DNA of 64,000 bases, taken from NCBI RefSeq assembly GCF_023702715.1, contig NZ_CP098480.1, forward strand, positions 62,001 to 126,000, in the 5' to 3' direction. The first letter of the stretch is position 1, and each line of letters begins with the position of its first letter. Positions 54,776 to 64,000 of this stretch are shown in pieces. The notes below the pieces were generated by a model. It did no database searches and was not told where the DNA came from. It saw nothing but the letters and a program-made list of their open reading frames with translations. The DNA comes from Acinetobacter sp. C32I (GTDB lineage Bacteria > Pseudomonadota > Gammaproteobacteria > Pseudomonadales > Moraxellaceae). A program made the position numbers and the translations under genes.

Positions 54776-55249
54776 TTATTCAGCTTCTTTCTTGAGTTCG
54801 TATTTGTCAGCCAATTCGCCTGTAATCTCTTTGCCTTCCGTGTCGAGGGCTTTTAAGTAGCCTTCAGCAACAAAGTATTTGCGGCCATCACCGGCTTTGT
54901 CGAGTTCAATAATGGAGGTATTCTTGCTGTCAAAAGTAAAGCTACCTTTGCTTTCAAATGCTTTGCCATCACCTTTGCCAAGATAAGTCTCTTTGAGCTC
55001 GTAAGTTTTATCTAGATTAAGTTCAAGTTCGGTTTCAATTCCTTCGCAATCTGCGCAAGGAAGTACACCTTTATATGTGCCATTCCAATCCAATGAGTTC
55101 TCTGCGGTGTGTGCGCTATCAACAACTTCAGTGCTGCTTTCTGAGCTCGTTGCAGGTGGGGCTTGTTCATCAGTTTTTGGGGTTTCTGCTTTATTACATG
55201 CAACTAAAAAAATAGAAGCTAAAGAAATGGCGATAATTGATTTTTTCAT
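54776..55249 (-). CDS. NlpE-like outer-membrane lipoprotein
   Basis: 157 residues. Lipobox FLVAC at residues ~14-18. A low-complexity linker precedes the NlpE N-terminal domain: GTYKGVLPCADCEGIETELELNLDKTYELKETYLGKG, with the CxxC motif. E. coli NlpE signals surface contact and lipoprotein-traffic stress through Cpx. This protein holds only the N-terminal domain, so a copper-related role is also possible. No Cpx genes lie near. Confidence 0.88.
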   Translation of the reverse strand: MKKSIIAISLASIFLVACNKAETPKTDEQAPPATSSESSTEVVDSAHTAENSLDWNGTYKGVLPCADCEGIETELELNLDKTYELKETYLGKGDGKAFESKGSFTFDSKNTSIIELDKAGDGRKYFVAEGYLKALDTEGKEITGELADKYELKKEAE

Positions 55250-55357
55250 CTTAGATATAACCTTGTGAAAACATTAATATCCAAGTTATTAGATTTTAAA
55301 AAGAAATGGTAGTAAGGGAATGTAAGGGTTATTTAATCTTTGGTAAAGCAAGACAAG

Positions 55358-55483
55358 TTAACCTTGTCTTGCTTTGAAGCGAGGATTGGATTTGCAAATC
55401 ACAAATAACTTGCCGCGACGTTTTACAATCTGGCAATCGGCACTGCGGCGTTTACCACTTTTAAGAGATGAGCAGACTTTCAT
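55358..55483 (-). CDS. rpmJ: 50S ribosomal protein L36, type B (zinc-independent)
   Basis: 41 residues ([20 protein letters not shown], then [21 protein letters not shown]). The zinc-ribbon form has C11xxC14 ... C27 ... H32. Here the cysteines are differently placed and no CxxC exists, so this is the YkgO-like paralogue that replaces zinc-bound L36 when zinc is short. ATG at 55483 with weak GAGAATTAAA. A Zur-type palindrome lies ~23 bp upstream. Confidence 0.93.
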   Translation of the reverse strand: MKVCSSLKSGKRRSADCQIVKRRGKLFVICKSNPRFKARQG

Positions 55484-55505
55484 TTTAATTCTCGATAATT
55501 GATGT

Positions 55506-55524
55506 AATGTTATAATATTGCATT
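55506..55524. promoter_or_regulatory. Candidate Zur box upstream of rpmJ
   Basis: AATGTTATAATATTGCATT, a 19-bp palindrome (7 of 9 half-site positions match) resembling the Acinetobacter Zur motif with ATGTTATA/TATAACAT. Placed directly upstream of the zinc-independent L36. Confidence 0.65.
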
Positions 55525-55588
55525 TGATTTGTGTTGTAAAGTTTGTCTCATTGTGGAGGGCTTAAATGAAGGTGTGGATTTTGGAAAT

Positions 55589-55623
55589 AAAAAAGCCCTT
55601 ATCTTTCGATAAGGGCTTTTTTT
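55589..55623. terminator. Terminator downstream of tRNA-Gly
   Basis: AAAAAAGCCCTTAT / ATAAGGGCTTTTTTT hairpin. Confidence 0.85.
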
Positions 55624-55627
55624 AATC

Positions 55628-55703
55628 TGGAGCGGGAAAGGAGACTCGAACTCCCGACCCCAACCTTGGCAAGGTTATGCTCTACCAACTGAGCTATTCC
55701 CGC
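55628..55703 (-). tRNA. tRNA-Gly (GCC)
   Basis: 76-nt cloverleaf on the minus strand: acceptor GCGGGAA/TTCCCGC, D-arm AGCTCAGTTGGTAGAGC, anticodon GCC in TTGCCAA, T-arm with GAGTTCGAGTCTC, CCA encoded. Confidence 0.97.
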
Positions 55704-55765
55704 AATAGGACGCATTATAGAGAGTTTCATTCAAGTGTCAACTCTTTATAATGCTGAGTGTTTAA

Positions 55766-57187
55766 TTAATCAGCACGTCGCCAGATTGTCCCTTGACGCG
55801 TATCTTCTAAAACCACACCTTGATCGAGTAAAGACTGGCGAATGCCATCAGCTTGAGCAAAGTCTTTGGCTTTTTTCGCATCAACACGTTGTTGAATAAA
55901 ACTTTCAATTTCAGCATCGGAAAGGCTAAGTGCTTCCTGACCAATATCTGATTTGAGGAACTCATCCACATCATGCTGAACCAAGCCAAGAATGTTGGTT
56001 AAATGACGCAGAGTAGAGTAAAGCGTTGTCGCTTGTTCCGCTTGCTCTTCTTTCACCGCGCGATTAAGTTCTTTATTCAGTTCGAACAATACTGCCATTG
56101 CTTCAGCGGTATTGAAATCATCACACATCGCATTGTTAAAGCGTTCAATAAAGTTTTGCTCTAATGTCTCAACCGTTGTTTGACCATACACCTGTTGATA
56201 GGCTTTAAATGAATGATAAAAACGGCTTAGCGCAGTTTTTGCTTCTTTTAAGGCCACATCAGAGAAGTTGACTGGGCTGCGGTAATGCGAAGACACAATG
56301 AAGTAGCGAATCACTTCGGGATGGAATTTCTCCATCACATCGCGAATGGTAAAGAAGTTGCCTAAAGATTTAGACATTTTCTCGCCATCAACATTGATGA
56401 AACCAACATGCATCCAATAATTGACATATTGTTCACCCGTTGATGCTTCACTTTGTGCGATTTCATTTTCATGGTGTGGGAACATCAGATCTGAACCACC
56501 CCCATGAATATCGAAATGGTTGCCTAGGCAGCAAGTCGACATTGCAGAGCATTCGATATGCCAACCTGGGCGGCCATTGCCCCAAGGTGAAGCCCACGCA
56601 GGTTCATTTGCTTTGGCATGTTTCCACAGTACAAAGTCAAAGGGATGTTTCTTTTCAACTTCAACATCCACACGCTCAGATGCACCCGCTTGCATATCAT
56701 CCAATTTACGACCAGATAAACGACCGTATTTATTGAACTTGCTCACCTCAAAATAAACATCGCCATTGCTAGCAGGGTAGGCAGCCCCTTTATCAACCAA
56801 GGTGCCGATCATATTTTGCATTTGATCAATATATTCAGTTGCTTTAGGTGCTTCATCGGGTTCAGCACACCCTAAGTTAGCCGCATCTTCATTCATTGCC
56901 TGAATAAAACGAGCAGTGAGTTGTTGAATGCTTTCACCATTTTCATTGGCACGCGCAATGATTTTGTCATCAATATCGGTAATGTTGCGAATATAGCGAA
57001 CTTTCCAGCCTTGGCTGCGCAGAAAGCGAATGATGTAGTCAAATGCAACCATAACCCGAGCGTGCCCGATATGACAGTAATCGTAAACCGTCATACCACA
57101 GACATACATATCGATTTGACCTTCTTTACGTGGGACAAATTCAACTTTTTTACGTTGCTCAGAGTTATATAGAACAAAAGGTTGCAT
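55766..57187 (-). CDS. cysS: Cysteinyl-tRNA synthetase
   Basis: 473 residues from the ATG at 57187. A TTG four codons upstream is the longest option. Zinc-site cysteine [21 protein letters not shown] with HIGH-like HIGH, second ligands [10 protein letters not shown], and the KMSKSLGNF motif (~267). Charges tRNA-Cys. Downstream lies tRNA-Gly. Confidence 0.98.
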   Translation of the reverse strand: MQPFVLYNSEQRKKVEFVPRKEGQIDMYVCGMTVYDYCHIGHARVMVAFDYIIRFLRSQGWKVRYIRNITDIDDKIIARANENGESIQQLTARFIQAMNEDAANLGCAEPDEAPKATEYIDQMQNMIGTLVDKGAAYPASNGDVYFEVSKFNKYGRLSGRKLDDMQAGASERVDVEVEKKHPFDFVLWKHAKANEPAWASPWGNGRPGWHIECSAMSTCCLGNHFDIHGGGSDLMFPHHENEIAQSEASTGEQYVNYWMHVGFINVDGEKMSKSLGNFFTIRDVMEKFHPEVIRYFIVSSHYRSPVNFSDVALKEAKTALSRFYHSFKAYQQVYGQTTVETLEQNFIERFNNAMCDDFNTAEAMAVLFELNKELNRAVKEEQAEQATTLYSTLRHLTNILGLVQHDVDEFLKSDIGQEALSLSDAEIESFIQQRVDAKKAKDFAQADGIRQSLLDQGVVLEDTRQGTIWRRAD

Positions 57188-57293
57188 AAGGGTTTTCAAA
57201 CACTCTACAAAAATCGTTATTCATCATAACGTATGCACCATATTTCATAAAGTTATCAGTAGAAAAAAGATGGCTTTCATTTGCAATATTTCT

Positions 57294-58700
57294 TTATTCA
57301 AAACCAATTTGACTCGCTGTTCGAAGTTGAACTTTTTTTGCAAAATAATAATAAATCACAGCCGTTGCCAGAATACCGACCAACCAAGAGATATCAATAC
57401 CACCTAACATGGTTGCGATGTGACCCGTGTAAACTTTACTATGAATAAACGGAAGTTGTAGTAACACACCCATGATATAACAGCCAATGCCGATAAGGTT
57501 CCACCGCCCATATTTCCCATCTGGATCATATAAGGCATCAACATCACATTCTTCTTTAGAGATGAAATAGTAGTCTACGAGGTTAATTGCACTCCAAGGA
57601 ATGAAGAAGGTGAGTAGGAATAGAATGAATGCTTTAAAGCTGTTTAAAAAAGTATGTTCACCAGCAATTGCGATGATTGTAGAAATGGCGACCATTGCAA
57701 GTACAATACCTAAACGCGTCATTCTTGAAATTTGATAGTGCGGTTTGAAGCTATTCCAAATGGTCGCAATACACATGAAACAACCGTAGGCGTTAAGCGT
57801 CGATAGAGTGACTTTGCCAAAGGCAATACTGAAATATAAAAAAGTAATCACCAGTGCAACTGCATTCATACCAACGACATATTGCACTTCATTTCCGACA
57901 AAGCCGCCTTGCGAAATCTGTGCAATCAAGACACCCAAGGTCATGGAAATTTGCGAACTGAGGAGTGAACCTAAACCAACAGCCAGAAAGACGCGAGTCG
58001 AAGAGGTGTTTGAGGGAAGGTATCTAGAATAATCGGCTACATAAGGGCCAAATGAAATTTGCCAAGAAGCAGAAAGAGAAATTGCCAATAAAAATGAGGA
58101 CCAGCTAAATTTCTGAACGGCAATTAATGCTGAAAAATTTGAATGAGTTAAAATCTGAGCCAAAATAATAACAAAGGCAATAATACCAATAATGCTTGCA
58201 ACTTTCCCCACCCAGTGGATTAATCGATAACCAATGGTGGCGAAGATTACAATAAAAGCTGCATAGATTAAAATTCCAGTGCTATTGCTGACATTGATGA
58301 GTTGTGCAATTGCTTTACCTGCAAGGACTTCCCCCGTGGCTGTAAACCCAATGTACATTAAGCAAACTAAGAAAATCGGAATGCAGGCACCATACACACC
58401 AAATTGAACGCGACTTGAAATCATTTGAGGCAGGCCGAGTTTAGGACCTTGTGCTGCATGCAATGCCATTACAATGGCACCAAAGCATTGCCCAATCAAT
58501 AAACCAATAATCGACCAGAATACATCACCACCCAGTACAACGGCCAAAGCACCTGTGACGATTGCTGTGATTTGTAAATTAGCACCAAACCACAGCGTAA
58601 ATTGACCGAAAACACTGCCATGTCTTTCGTGTTCTGGAATGAAATCAATACTTCGGTTTTCAATAAATTGATGTTGTTCTTTCTCATCCAATGAGTTCAT
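57294..58700 (-). CDS. NCS1-family purine/cytosine permease
   Basis: 468 residues, about twelve membrane helices. NCS1 marks: IPEHERHGSVFGQFTLWFGANLQI near residue 21, PYVADYSRYLP (~210), LNAYGCFMCIATIW, and WSAINLVDYYFISKEEC. The substrate (nucleobase, hydantoin, or similar) is unknown. A GntR-type palindrome lies in the promoter region. Confidence 0.9.
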   Translation of the reverse strand: MNSLDEKEQHQFIENRSIDFIPEHERHGSVFGQFTLWFGANLQITAIVTGALAVVLGGDVFWSIIGLLIGQCFGAIVMALHAAQGPKLGLPQMISSRVQFGVYGACIPIFLVCLMYIGFTATGEVLAGKAIAQLINVSNSTGILIYAAFIVIFATIGYRLIHWVGKVASIIGIIAFVIILAQILTHSNFSALIAVQKFSWSSFLLAISLSASWQISFGPYVADYSRYLPSNTSSTRVFLAVGLGSLLSSQISMTLGVLIAQISQGGFVGNEVQYVVGMNAVALVITFLYFSIAFGKVTLSTLNAYGCFMCIATIWNSFKPHYQISRMTRLGIVLAMVAISTIIAIAGEHTFLNSFKAFILFLLTFFIPWSAINLVDYYFISKEECDVDALYDPDGKYGRWNLIGIGCYIMGVLLQLPFIHSKVYTGHIATMLGGIDISWLVGILATAVIYYYFAKKVQLRTASQIGFE

Positions 58701-58741
58701 CTTTTACTCCGCATCCTTGAAGCACTTATCGTCATAAAAAA

Positions 58742-58763
58742 TACCTAATTGAGTACTTAGGTA
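58742..58763. promoter_or_regulatory. Inverted repeat upstream of permease
   Basis: TACCTAA ttgagtac TTAGGTA: two perfect 7-bp arms 20 bp from the second palindrome. Confidence 0.45.
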
Positions 58764-58782
58764 TGGTCATGTATGATCTTAT

Positions 58783-58800
58783 TTGTATATGTATATACAA
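58783..58800. promoter_or_regulatory. Operator-like palindrome upstream of permease
   Basis: TTGTATATGTATATACAA, palindromic at 8 of 9 half-site positions. TTGTATAC-type sites are usual for GntR-family repressors. Confidence 0.55.
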
Positions 58801-59076
58801 CTTGAATTAATAATAAGCAAGTTTTTTCTATCAAGTCTAGAAGGGGGGACGATTAAGGATGAATGTAGATCTGCCTAACTAAATTAGGATTCAATATATG
58901 GGTGTTTAGCCCAAATATAATGAGTCTTATTTCATACGTTATCTCTTCATTTTTCATGAAAACTTATACATTTAGAAACGTGTAATATTTGCAGATATGC
59001 TAGAATCTCCATCATTCTTTTGATTAAAATCATCTACCGTACAGGTGGATAGAGTATTATTTTGAGTCAAACTCAT

Positions 59077-60054
59077 ATGTCACAAACCATAGATTTCCAA
59101 AAAAGCGCATTAGAAACGTTGCGTGTCGAACAACAAGCGATTGAAGTTCTTGCTGCCCAGATTAATGAGCGTTTTGACCTTGCATGTGAGATCCTGTTGC
59201 AATGTCAAGGACGTGTTGTTGTGACAGGGATGGGTAAATCGGGGCATATTGGTCGTAAAATGGCGGCTACCTTTGCATCGACAGGAACGCCATCCTTCTT
59301 TATGCATCCTGGTGAAGCAGGTCATGGGGATCTGGGCATGTTGGTGCGTGGAGATGTATTGATCGCGATTTCAAACTCAGGTAAGAGCGATGAAATCATG
59401 ATGTTAATGCCGCTGATCAAGCATTTAGGTGTACCTTTAATTACCATTAGTCGTGATGATAAGGGACCAATGCCACAAAATGCGGATGTTGCCTTGACAT
59501 TGGGTCAAGCAGATGAAGCTTGTCCCTTAGGTCTAGCACCAACCTCAAGCACCACTGCGACTTTGGTGTTGGGTGATGCTTTGGCTGTAGCACTGTTAGA
59601 AGCGCGTGGTTTTACGGCAGATGATTTTGCCCGTTCACATCCGGCAGGTGCTTTAGGTAAACGTTTACTTTTGCATGTCAAGCACTTGATGCATACAGGT
59701 GCAGAGTTACCTAAAGTTCGACCAGATACGCCAATGAACAAAGTATTATATGAAATTTCTGACAAGCGTCTGGGTTTAACCACCGTTGTGGATGAAAATG
59801 ATACTTTATTGGGTATTTTTACCGACGGTGACTTACGTCGTATGATCGACCAGCAACAAGGTTTTGATGTGAATTTACCCGTGTCTGCAGTCATGACTAA
59901 AAACCCATTGACGATTTCTCAGGAAGCTCGTGCGGTGAAAGCTTTAGAAAAAATGCATGAGAAAAAAGTCAATCAATTTGTAGTTGTTGATGACGCCAAT
60001 AAAGTCATTGGTGTGATTAGTATGCATGACCTCATTCAGGCAGGAGTAAATTAA
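59077..60054 (+). CDS. kdsD: Arabinose-5-phosphate isomerase
   Basis: 325 residues from the ATG at 59077. A TTG five codons upstream is open. The SIS domain (~35-170) has VTGMGKSGHIGRKMAATFASTGTPSFFMHPGEAGHGDLGM and SNSGKSDEI. Two CBS domains follow (~205-325). It makes D-arabinose 5-phosphate from ribulose 5-phosphate, the first step to KDO. kdsC starts three bases after its stop. Confidence 0.97.
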   Translation: MSQTIDFQKSALETLRVEQQAIEVLAAQINERFDLACEILLQCQGRVVVTGMGKSGHIGRKMAATFASTGTPSFFMHPGEAGHGDLGMLVRGDVLIAISNSGKSDEIMMLMPLIKHLGVPLITISRDDKGPMPQNADVALTLGQADEACPLGLAPTSSTTATLVLGDALAVALLEARGFTADDFARSHPAGALGKRLLLHVKHLMHTGAELPKVRPDTPMNKVLYEISDKRLGLTTVVDENDTLLGIFTDGDLRRMIDQQQGFDVNLPVSAVMTKNPLTISQEARAVKALEKMHEKKVNQFVVVDDANKVIGVISMHDLIQAGVN

Positions 60055-60057
60055 GCC

Positions 60058-60597
60058 ATGGCATCTTATGCTTTACAAGAACAAGCTCGTCATTTACAAG
60101 CCCTTGTGCTTGATGTGGATGGGATCTTAAGCGATGGCTTTGTCACTTTAACCAATTCAGGCGATGAGATTAAATCATTTGATATTCGTGATGGCTTGGG
60201 CATGAAACTGGTTCAGCAAGCAGGAATGAAAGTGATTATTATCACTGGGCGGAAAAGTAATATTGTTGAAAAACGCATGTCTGATCTTGGCGTAGATTTG
60301 GTGTTTCAAGGACGTGAAGATAAAGGCGTGGCATTGCGTGAAGCTTGTGCACAACTGGGTCTTTTACCTGAAGATTGTATCTATATGGGTGATGATTGGC
60401 CTGATTTATCTGCCTTTGCTATTGCAGGCATGAAAGTTACTGTGCCAAACGGCCATGAAGAGGTACGCCGTCGTGCGAATCTAGTTACCCAAGCAATGGG
60501 TGGTCGTGGTGCGGTGCGTGAAGTCTGCGATATGTTGTTGATGGCAAAAGGTGTTTACCAAGAACTGCTTGAAAAATATCTTGCTGTACCACATTAA
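60058..60597 (+). CDS. kdsC: KDO-8-phosphate phosphatase
   Basis: 179 residues. HAD motif I LDVDGILSDGFV (~residue 19), IITGRKSNIVEKR, and YMGDDWPDLSAF. A tetrameric HAD-IIIA phosphatase. It removes phosphate from KDO-8-P in LPS core synthesis. CAGGAGTAAATTAAGCC upstream. Second gene of the kdsD-kdsC-lptC-lptA-lptB run. Confidence 0.97.
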   Translation: MASYALQEQARHLQALVLDVDGILSDGFVTLTNSGDEIKSFDIRDGLGMKLVQQAGMKVIIITGRKSNIVEKRMSDLGVDLVFQGREDKGVALREACAQLGLLPEDCIYMGDDWPDLSAFAIAGMKVTVPNGHEEVRRRANLVTQAMGGRGAVREVCDMLLMAKGVYQELLEKYLAVPH

Positions 60598-60636
60598 TAT
60601 AGTGTTGATTCGCTCAAAGGTTAGGTAACCCTGTTT

Positions 60637-61188
60637 ATGGATACCAAAGTTTTATATGTTGTTGCTGTAGTGGTCGCTACTGTGAGTGGTGGTTATTACT
60701 ATTACAGCGGCAAAGCAAAAAAGTTGGATGTTGATTCAGCCAAGAATATGACCTATTCAGCGCAAGGTGTGCATTTAACCCAGACCGATGAACAGGGTAA
60801 TTTGTATATTCGTGCTCAAGTCAAACAGCTAGAACAAAATATGCAACAAAAAACCTCTCAGCTTGATCAACTAAATGCAGTGATGTACAAACAGGGCAAA
60901 CCTGATGCAACATTTTATGCCAAGCAAGCACAAGGTTATGATGATAATACAAAAGTTGTTTTGCTCGGTGATGTTGTTGCAACGAAATTGTCTGATCAGG
61001 GTAATAAAATGGAGTTTCATACCGATGAACTCACGGGTTATCCAAAAACAAGAGAGCTTGAAACACAACATGAGGTCACGGTGCAATCACCATCAGCTCA
61101 GTTTGTGAGTCAAGGCCTCAAGGCTAATTTAAATAATGGTCAATATGAATTTTATAAAATTCGAGGAAAGTATGCGCCAAGCTCTTAA
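60637..61188 (+). CDS. lptC: LPS export protein LptC
   Basis: 183 residues. One N-terminal anchor (VLYVVAVVVATVSGGYYYYSG), then a periplasmic beta-jellyroll with YSAQGVHLTQTDEQGNLYIRAQVKQLEQ. It takes LPS from the LptBFG extractor to LptA. Its 3' end overlaps lptA by 17 bases. Confidence 0.93.
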   Translation: MDTKVLYVVAVVVATVSGGYYYYSGKAKKLDVDSAKNMTYSAQGVHLTQTDEQGNLYIRAQVKQLEQNMQQKTSQLDQLNAVMYKQGKPDATFYAKQAQGYDDNTKVVLLGDVVATKLSDQGNKMEFHTDELTGYPKTRELETQHEVTVQSPSAQFVSQGLKANLNNGQYEFYKIRGKYAPSS

Positions 61189-61720
61189 TTCTAAATCTCG
61201 TTCTACTTTCCTGAAACAAGCCACTTGTGCTGCTGTGCTTGCGTTATCTGCTGCTGCAAGTTTTGCTTTGCCCTCAGATCGTAATCAACAGCTTTCTTTA
61301 GTCGCTGATCGCGCAACCTATAATGATAAAACAGGTGTAACCACCTACACGGGCAATGTCGTGATTGAGCAAGGTACGATGAAGCTACAGGCGGATTCAA
61401 TTGTTGCAAATTTAAATAGCAAGAAAGAGATTCAAATCATTACTGCAAAGGGCCAGCTTGCAAAATTTCAGCAGCAAATGGATGCGAATAAAGGCTTAGC
61501 TCGCGGTGAAGCACAAACCATCGTCTATAATGCAGATACGGGTATTATTACTTTAACAGGTAAGGCTTATCTGTATCAGGATGGCTCAAGCATTCGAGGT
61601 AACAGCCTAAAATATAGTATGAACAAAGGGGATGTAGAAGCACAAGGTTCTTCAACCAATCGCGTGCAAATCATTATTCCACCTTCAAGTTCAAAAAGTT
61701 TCCCAGGGGCGCGTGATTAA
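61172..61720 (+). CDS. lptA: LPS transport periplasmic protein LptA
   Basis: 182 residues from the ATG at 61172, which has CGAGGAAAGT upstream. Signal peptide with core [15 protein letters not shown]. OstA-like jellyroll: [37 protein letters not shown]. LptA oligomers form the bridge carrying LPS to LptDE. It overlaps lptC at the start and lptB at the end. Confidence 0.95.
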   Translation: MRQALNSKSRSTFLKQATCAAVLALSAAASFALPSDRNQQLSLVADRATYNDKTGVTTYTGNVVIEQGTMKLQADSIVANLNSKKEIQIITAKGQLAKFQQQMDANKGLARGEAQTIVYNADTGIITLTGKAYLYQDGSSIRGNSLKYSMNKGDVEAQGSSTNRVQIIIPPSSSKSFPGARD

Positions 61721-62466
61721 TGGAGCAATCAGTGCAGCAGCCACAAACGCTTTGTATCAAGCATTTGGCTAAAAACTATAGTAAACGTTGGGTTGTGAAA
61801 GATGTTTCTTTTACAATGCAAAGTGGACAGATTGTGGGCCTGCTCGGGCCAAATGGCGCAGGTAAAACCACAAGCTTCTATATGGTCGTTGGTCTTGTTC
61901 GCATGGACAAAGGTGAAATTCACTTAGACAATCTGGATTTGTCTGATCTTGCGATGCATGAACGTGCTCGTAAAGGCATTGGCTATTTACCGCAAGAAGC
62001 CTCAATCTTTAGAAAGCTGACCATTGCCGAAAACATTATGGCAATTTTAGAAACACGTAAAGATTTAAATAAACAGCAGCGTCAACAACGCCTCAATGAA
62101 TTATTGAGTGATTTTAAAATTAATCACATCAAGGACTCCTTGGGCATGAGTGTATCGGGTGGCGAGCGTCGTCGTGCTGAAATTGCACGTGCTTTGGCTG
62201 CTGATCCGAAGTTTATGTTGCTGGATGAACCTTTTGCGGGGGTTGATCCAATTTCTGTTGGCGATATTAAAGATATTATTCAAACACTCAAAGATCGTGG
62301 CATTGGCGTGCTGATTACCGATCATAACGTTCGTGAGACCTTAGCCATTTGTGAGAAAGCTTATATTGTGAGTGAGGGCTCTGTGATTGCAGAAGGCACA
62401 CCGCAAGAAATTCTGGATAATGAGCAAGTCCGTAAAGTATATCTAGGGGATGATTTTGTTGTTTAG
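61720..62466 (+). CDS. lptB: LPS export ATPase LptB
   Basis: 248 residues. Walker [10 protein letters not shown] (~residue 45), Q-loop YLPQEASIF, signature [15 protein letters not shown], Walker [14 protein letters not shown], switch His in [11 protein letters not shown]. The ATG overlaps the lptA stop (TAATG). Powers LPS extraction. Downstream is a terminator, not rpoN as in many gammaproteobacteria. Confidence 0.98.
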   Translation: MEQSVQQPQTLCIKHLAKNYSKRWVVKDVSFTMQSGQIVGLLGPNGAGKTTSFYMVVGLVRMDKGEIHLDNLDLSDLAMHERARKGIGYLPQEASIFRKLTIAENIMAILETRKDLNKQQRQQRLNELLSDFKINHIKDSLGMSVSGGERRRAEIARALAADPKFMLLDEPFAGVDPISVGDIKDIIQTLKDRGIGVLITDHNVRETLAICEKAYIVSEGSVIAEGTPQEILDNEQVRKVYLGDDFVV

Positions 62467-62487
62467 TCAGCAAAATTTGTATTTAAG

Positions 62488-62512
62488 AAAAGAACCGAGA
62501 GGTTCTTTTTTT
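62488..62512 (+). terminator. Rho-independent terminator after lptB
   Basis: AAAAGAACC gaga GGTTCTTTTTTT. Confidence 0.85.
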
Positions 62513-62810
62513 ATGCGGAAATAAATGATGGGTGGTGAAATATTGATCTGTGAAGGGGCTAGTTTGATATTTATTTGGCTAATTGATTGATAAATATTTA
62601 TTTTATCTATTCCATTACCAAGGCATAATCTATTAAAATGTGAACTGTTTTACAAAAATATACATATATCTAGCGATGAAATTATGTGCGGAACGTAGTG
62701 TTTTTTATAAAAAAATGCTTAAAATGAAAATGCTGAAATGATAACAATACGAAAAAAATATGAACTTGCACAACGATATAAAAGTGAATAATGGAACATG
62801 GAAAAAAAGT
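62513..62810. other. AT-rich intergenic region before the TolC-family gene
   Basis: About 300 bp, very AT-rich, no gene seen. Presumably promoter of the TolC-family gene. Confidence 0.45.
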
Positions 62811-64000
62811 ATGGATTTTAAGTGGTTACTCTATGTAGCAACACTGTCTGTGCCAATGACACATGCAACACCACCGAGTGAACAGTATCACACTTTAAAG
62901 AACAATATTTCTAAGCTTTTTGTCCCAAAAAGTAGTGATGAGTTCAAAGTGGCACAAATGCAGAAATTGAGTAATTTTTCTGTAGATACTTCGTTGGGAA
63001 GTGATTTGCCTGTGGTTGGGTCAGGTCGCCCCCAAGTCGATACGGTTCCAGCAGCTTTTTGGCAGAACCAACGCAAAGTGCTTACAGATGCGGTACAGAT
63101 TGCAGTACAGCGTAATCCTGAAATTTCTCAAGGCATTGCCGCATTAGCTTCACAAAATGCCAATATTGATGTCGCCAAATCCGGTTATTATCCACAGATT
63201 GGTGGTGGGGTCAGCACAGGGGATTTAGGTAAAAAAAGTACTCGCGGGCAGCAGTTGCTGACATTGAGTGCAACGCAAATGCTGTACGACTTTGGCAAAG
63301 TAAAAACGGGTGTTGATGTCGAAAAAGCCAAAGTTTTGGTTGGTCAAGCCAATGTATTGGTCAAGATTGATGATATTTCCTTAGATGCCGCACAGACGAT
63401 TATCAATATTCAGCGTTATCAAAAACTGATCCAGATTGCGAATCAGCAAATCGCAGGGATTAAACGTATCCAAGAGATGGCGAATTTGCGTGCCAATGCG
63501 GGGATTAGTAGTCAAGCGGATCCGATACAAGCACAGTCTTATTTGCAATCAGCACAATCTGCGATGATCGCGCAACAATCTTTACTGAGCCAATATCAGC
63601 AGCATTTGTATACATTATTGGGTTTTGATACACGAAATGTACAATGGGCAATTTCAGAAGACTACGTAAAACAATCAGATTTATATGCTGCACCACAGTT
63701 CAATACCATTCCGCAAATGATTGCAGCACAAGCTGGGATTGAAGTTGCGCGTAATCAAAAATTACAGACACAGGTGAGTAATTATCCGACACTAGCTGTA
63801 AAAGGTGAACTGAGTCAAGCTTTGCACGGCAGAAACCCAAGCAATGATAAAGAAGGTGGGTTTGATAGTGCCATCATGTTTGAAGCCAGTAGTCAGTTTT
63901 ATCAGGGTGGAGCAACCGCCTCAAAAACTCGGGCAGCTAGTTTTGCTGAAGAGGCAGCAAAAGCACAGGTCAATGCTGTGTATTTAAAAGTGTTGGATCA
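62811..64000 (+). CDS. TolC-family outer-membrane efflux/secretion protein (5' part)
   Basis: Open from the ATG at 62811 to the window edge (~396 codons). A second ATG in frame at 62760 would lengthen the N-terminus by 17 residues. GGAAAAAAAGT precedes 62811. The signal-like start is MDFKWLLYVATLSVPMTHA. TolC repeat marks: LTDAVQIAVQRNPEISQGIAALASQNANIDVAKSGYYPQIGGG and later YPTLAVKGELSQ. About 90 residues precede the first repeat. Members of this family work with type I secretion or RND pumps. Confidence 0.88.
   Translation, partial: MDFKWLLYVATLSVPMTHATPPSEQYHTLKNNISKLFVPKSSDEFKVAQMQKLSNFSVDTSLGSDLPVVGSGRPQVDTVPAAFWQNQRKVLTDAVQIAVQRNPEISQGIAALASQNANIDVAKSGYYPQIGGGVSTGDLGKKSTRGQQLLTLSATQMLYDFGKVKTGVDVEKAKVLVGQANVLVKIDDISLDAAQTIINIQRYQKLIQIANQQIAGIKRIQEMANLRANAGISSQADPIQAQSYLQSAQSAMIAQQSLLSQYQQHLYTLLGFDTRNVQWAISEDYVKQSDLYAAPQFNTIPQMIAAQAGIEVARNQKLQTQVSNYPTLAVKGELSQALHGRNPSNDKEGGFDSAIMFEASSQFYQGGATASKTRAASFAEEAAKAQVNAVYLKVLD

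Larger units (their letters stand above)
58701..59076. other. Intergenic region upstream of the permease and kdsD
   Basis: 376 bp. Holds two palindromes near the permease (58742-58763 and 58783-58800). The rest is AT-rich, no gene seen. Confidence 0.5.

Noticed and set aside
1..64000. Prophage, insertion sequence, CRISPR array, toxin-antitoxin or defence island
   Set aside because: No integrase, transposase, terminal inverted repeats, spaced repeats or recognised defence genes were found in the window.

Overview
The window looks like chromosomal DNA of an Acinetobacter species. The support is the low-GC gammaproteobacterial gene content, the recognisable Acinetobacter gene order rubredoxin - rubredoxin reductase - esterase (EstB) - oxyR, a 534-residue isocitrate lyase of the Pseudomonas/Acinetobacter type, a ~485-residue GAPDH, a type-B L36 under a probable Zur box, and an A1S_2505-type protein. 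Nearly all of it is housekeeping or metabolic core. I see no integrase, transposase, complete prophage or CRISPR array.

Layout. 1-2.7 kb: two identical tRNA-Asn genes bracketing one small secreted-protein gene, then a hypothetical protein, a PaaI-like thioesterase and a GFA-type zinc protein. 2.7-6.5 kb (mostly minus strand): aspartate-type aminotransferase, a 59-residue basic protein, the A1S_2505-type protein, a membrane diguanylate cyclase. 6.7-16.3 kb (plus strand): uvrB, lipocalin, rarD, GAPDH, a coupled pair of repetitive membrane-anchored proteins, obgE, proB. 16.4-22.2 kb (minus strand): a ferric-iron ABC importer (ATPase, binding protein, permease), a HAD-IB phosphatase and a DUF1615 lipoprotein. 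22.3-27.5 kb: dusB, then oxyR, estB, rubB and rubA on the minus strand, then an SRPBCC protein. 27.7-34.2 kb: lysS, a Wzi-like outer-membrane protein, cysD-cysN with a small upstream ORF, and a DUF3969-like protein. 34.2-38.3 kb: a decayed gene end, an EamA transporter, DUF2239, two small hypothetical genes, a CNNM/CBS membrane protein. 38.5-45.9 kb: a LysR regulator divergent from aceA, sodB and sodA, a Nif3-like protein and a DegS/AlgW-like protease. 46.1-51.7 kb (minus strand): a nitrate transporter and porin, an MFS transporter with a coupled 44-residue membrane protein, and an enlarged OmpW. 51.9-64 kb: map, rpsB-tsf, an NlpE-like lipoprotein, zinc-independent L36, tRNA-Gly, cysS, an NCS1 permease, the kdsD-kdsC-lptC-lptA-lptB operon and the 5' part of a TolC-family gene.

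How parts work together. KdsD and KdsC make KDO for LPS core, and LptC, LptA and LptB move finished LPS to the outer membrane. RubA and RubB pass electrons to alkane hydroxylase, with the peroxide sensor OxyR in the same gene cluster. CysD and CysN activate sulfate. SodA and SodB are a manganese/iron pair with a good Fur-box candidate upstream of sodA. The nitrate transporter has a near-perfect sigma-54 promoter and, right at the predicted 5' end of its mRNA, two hexaloop hairpins that fit the ANTAR (NasR/NasT) recognition motif.

The most rewarding non-routine observations are that ANTAR-type leader, the Zur box before L36, a shrunken APS-kinase remnant at the end of CysN, the small ORF overlapping cysD, the DUF2239 gene-end relic on the far side of an EamA gene, and the 44-residue membrane protein coupled to an MFS transporter. 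Start codons were moved from the longest ORF to a downstream ATG with a better ribosome binding site wherever noted.
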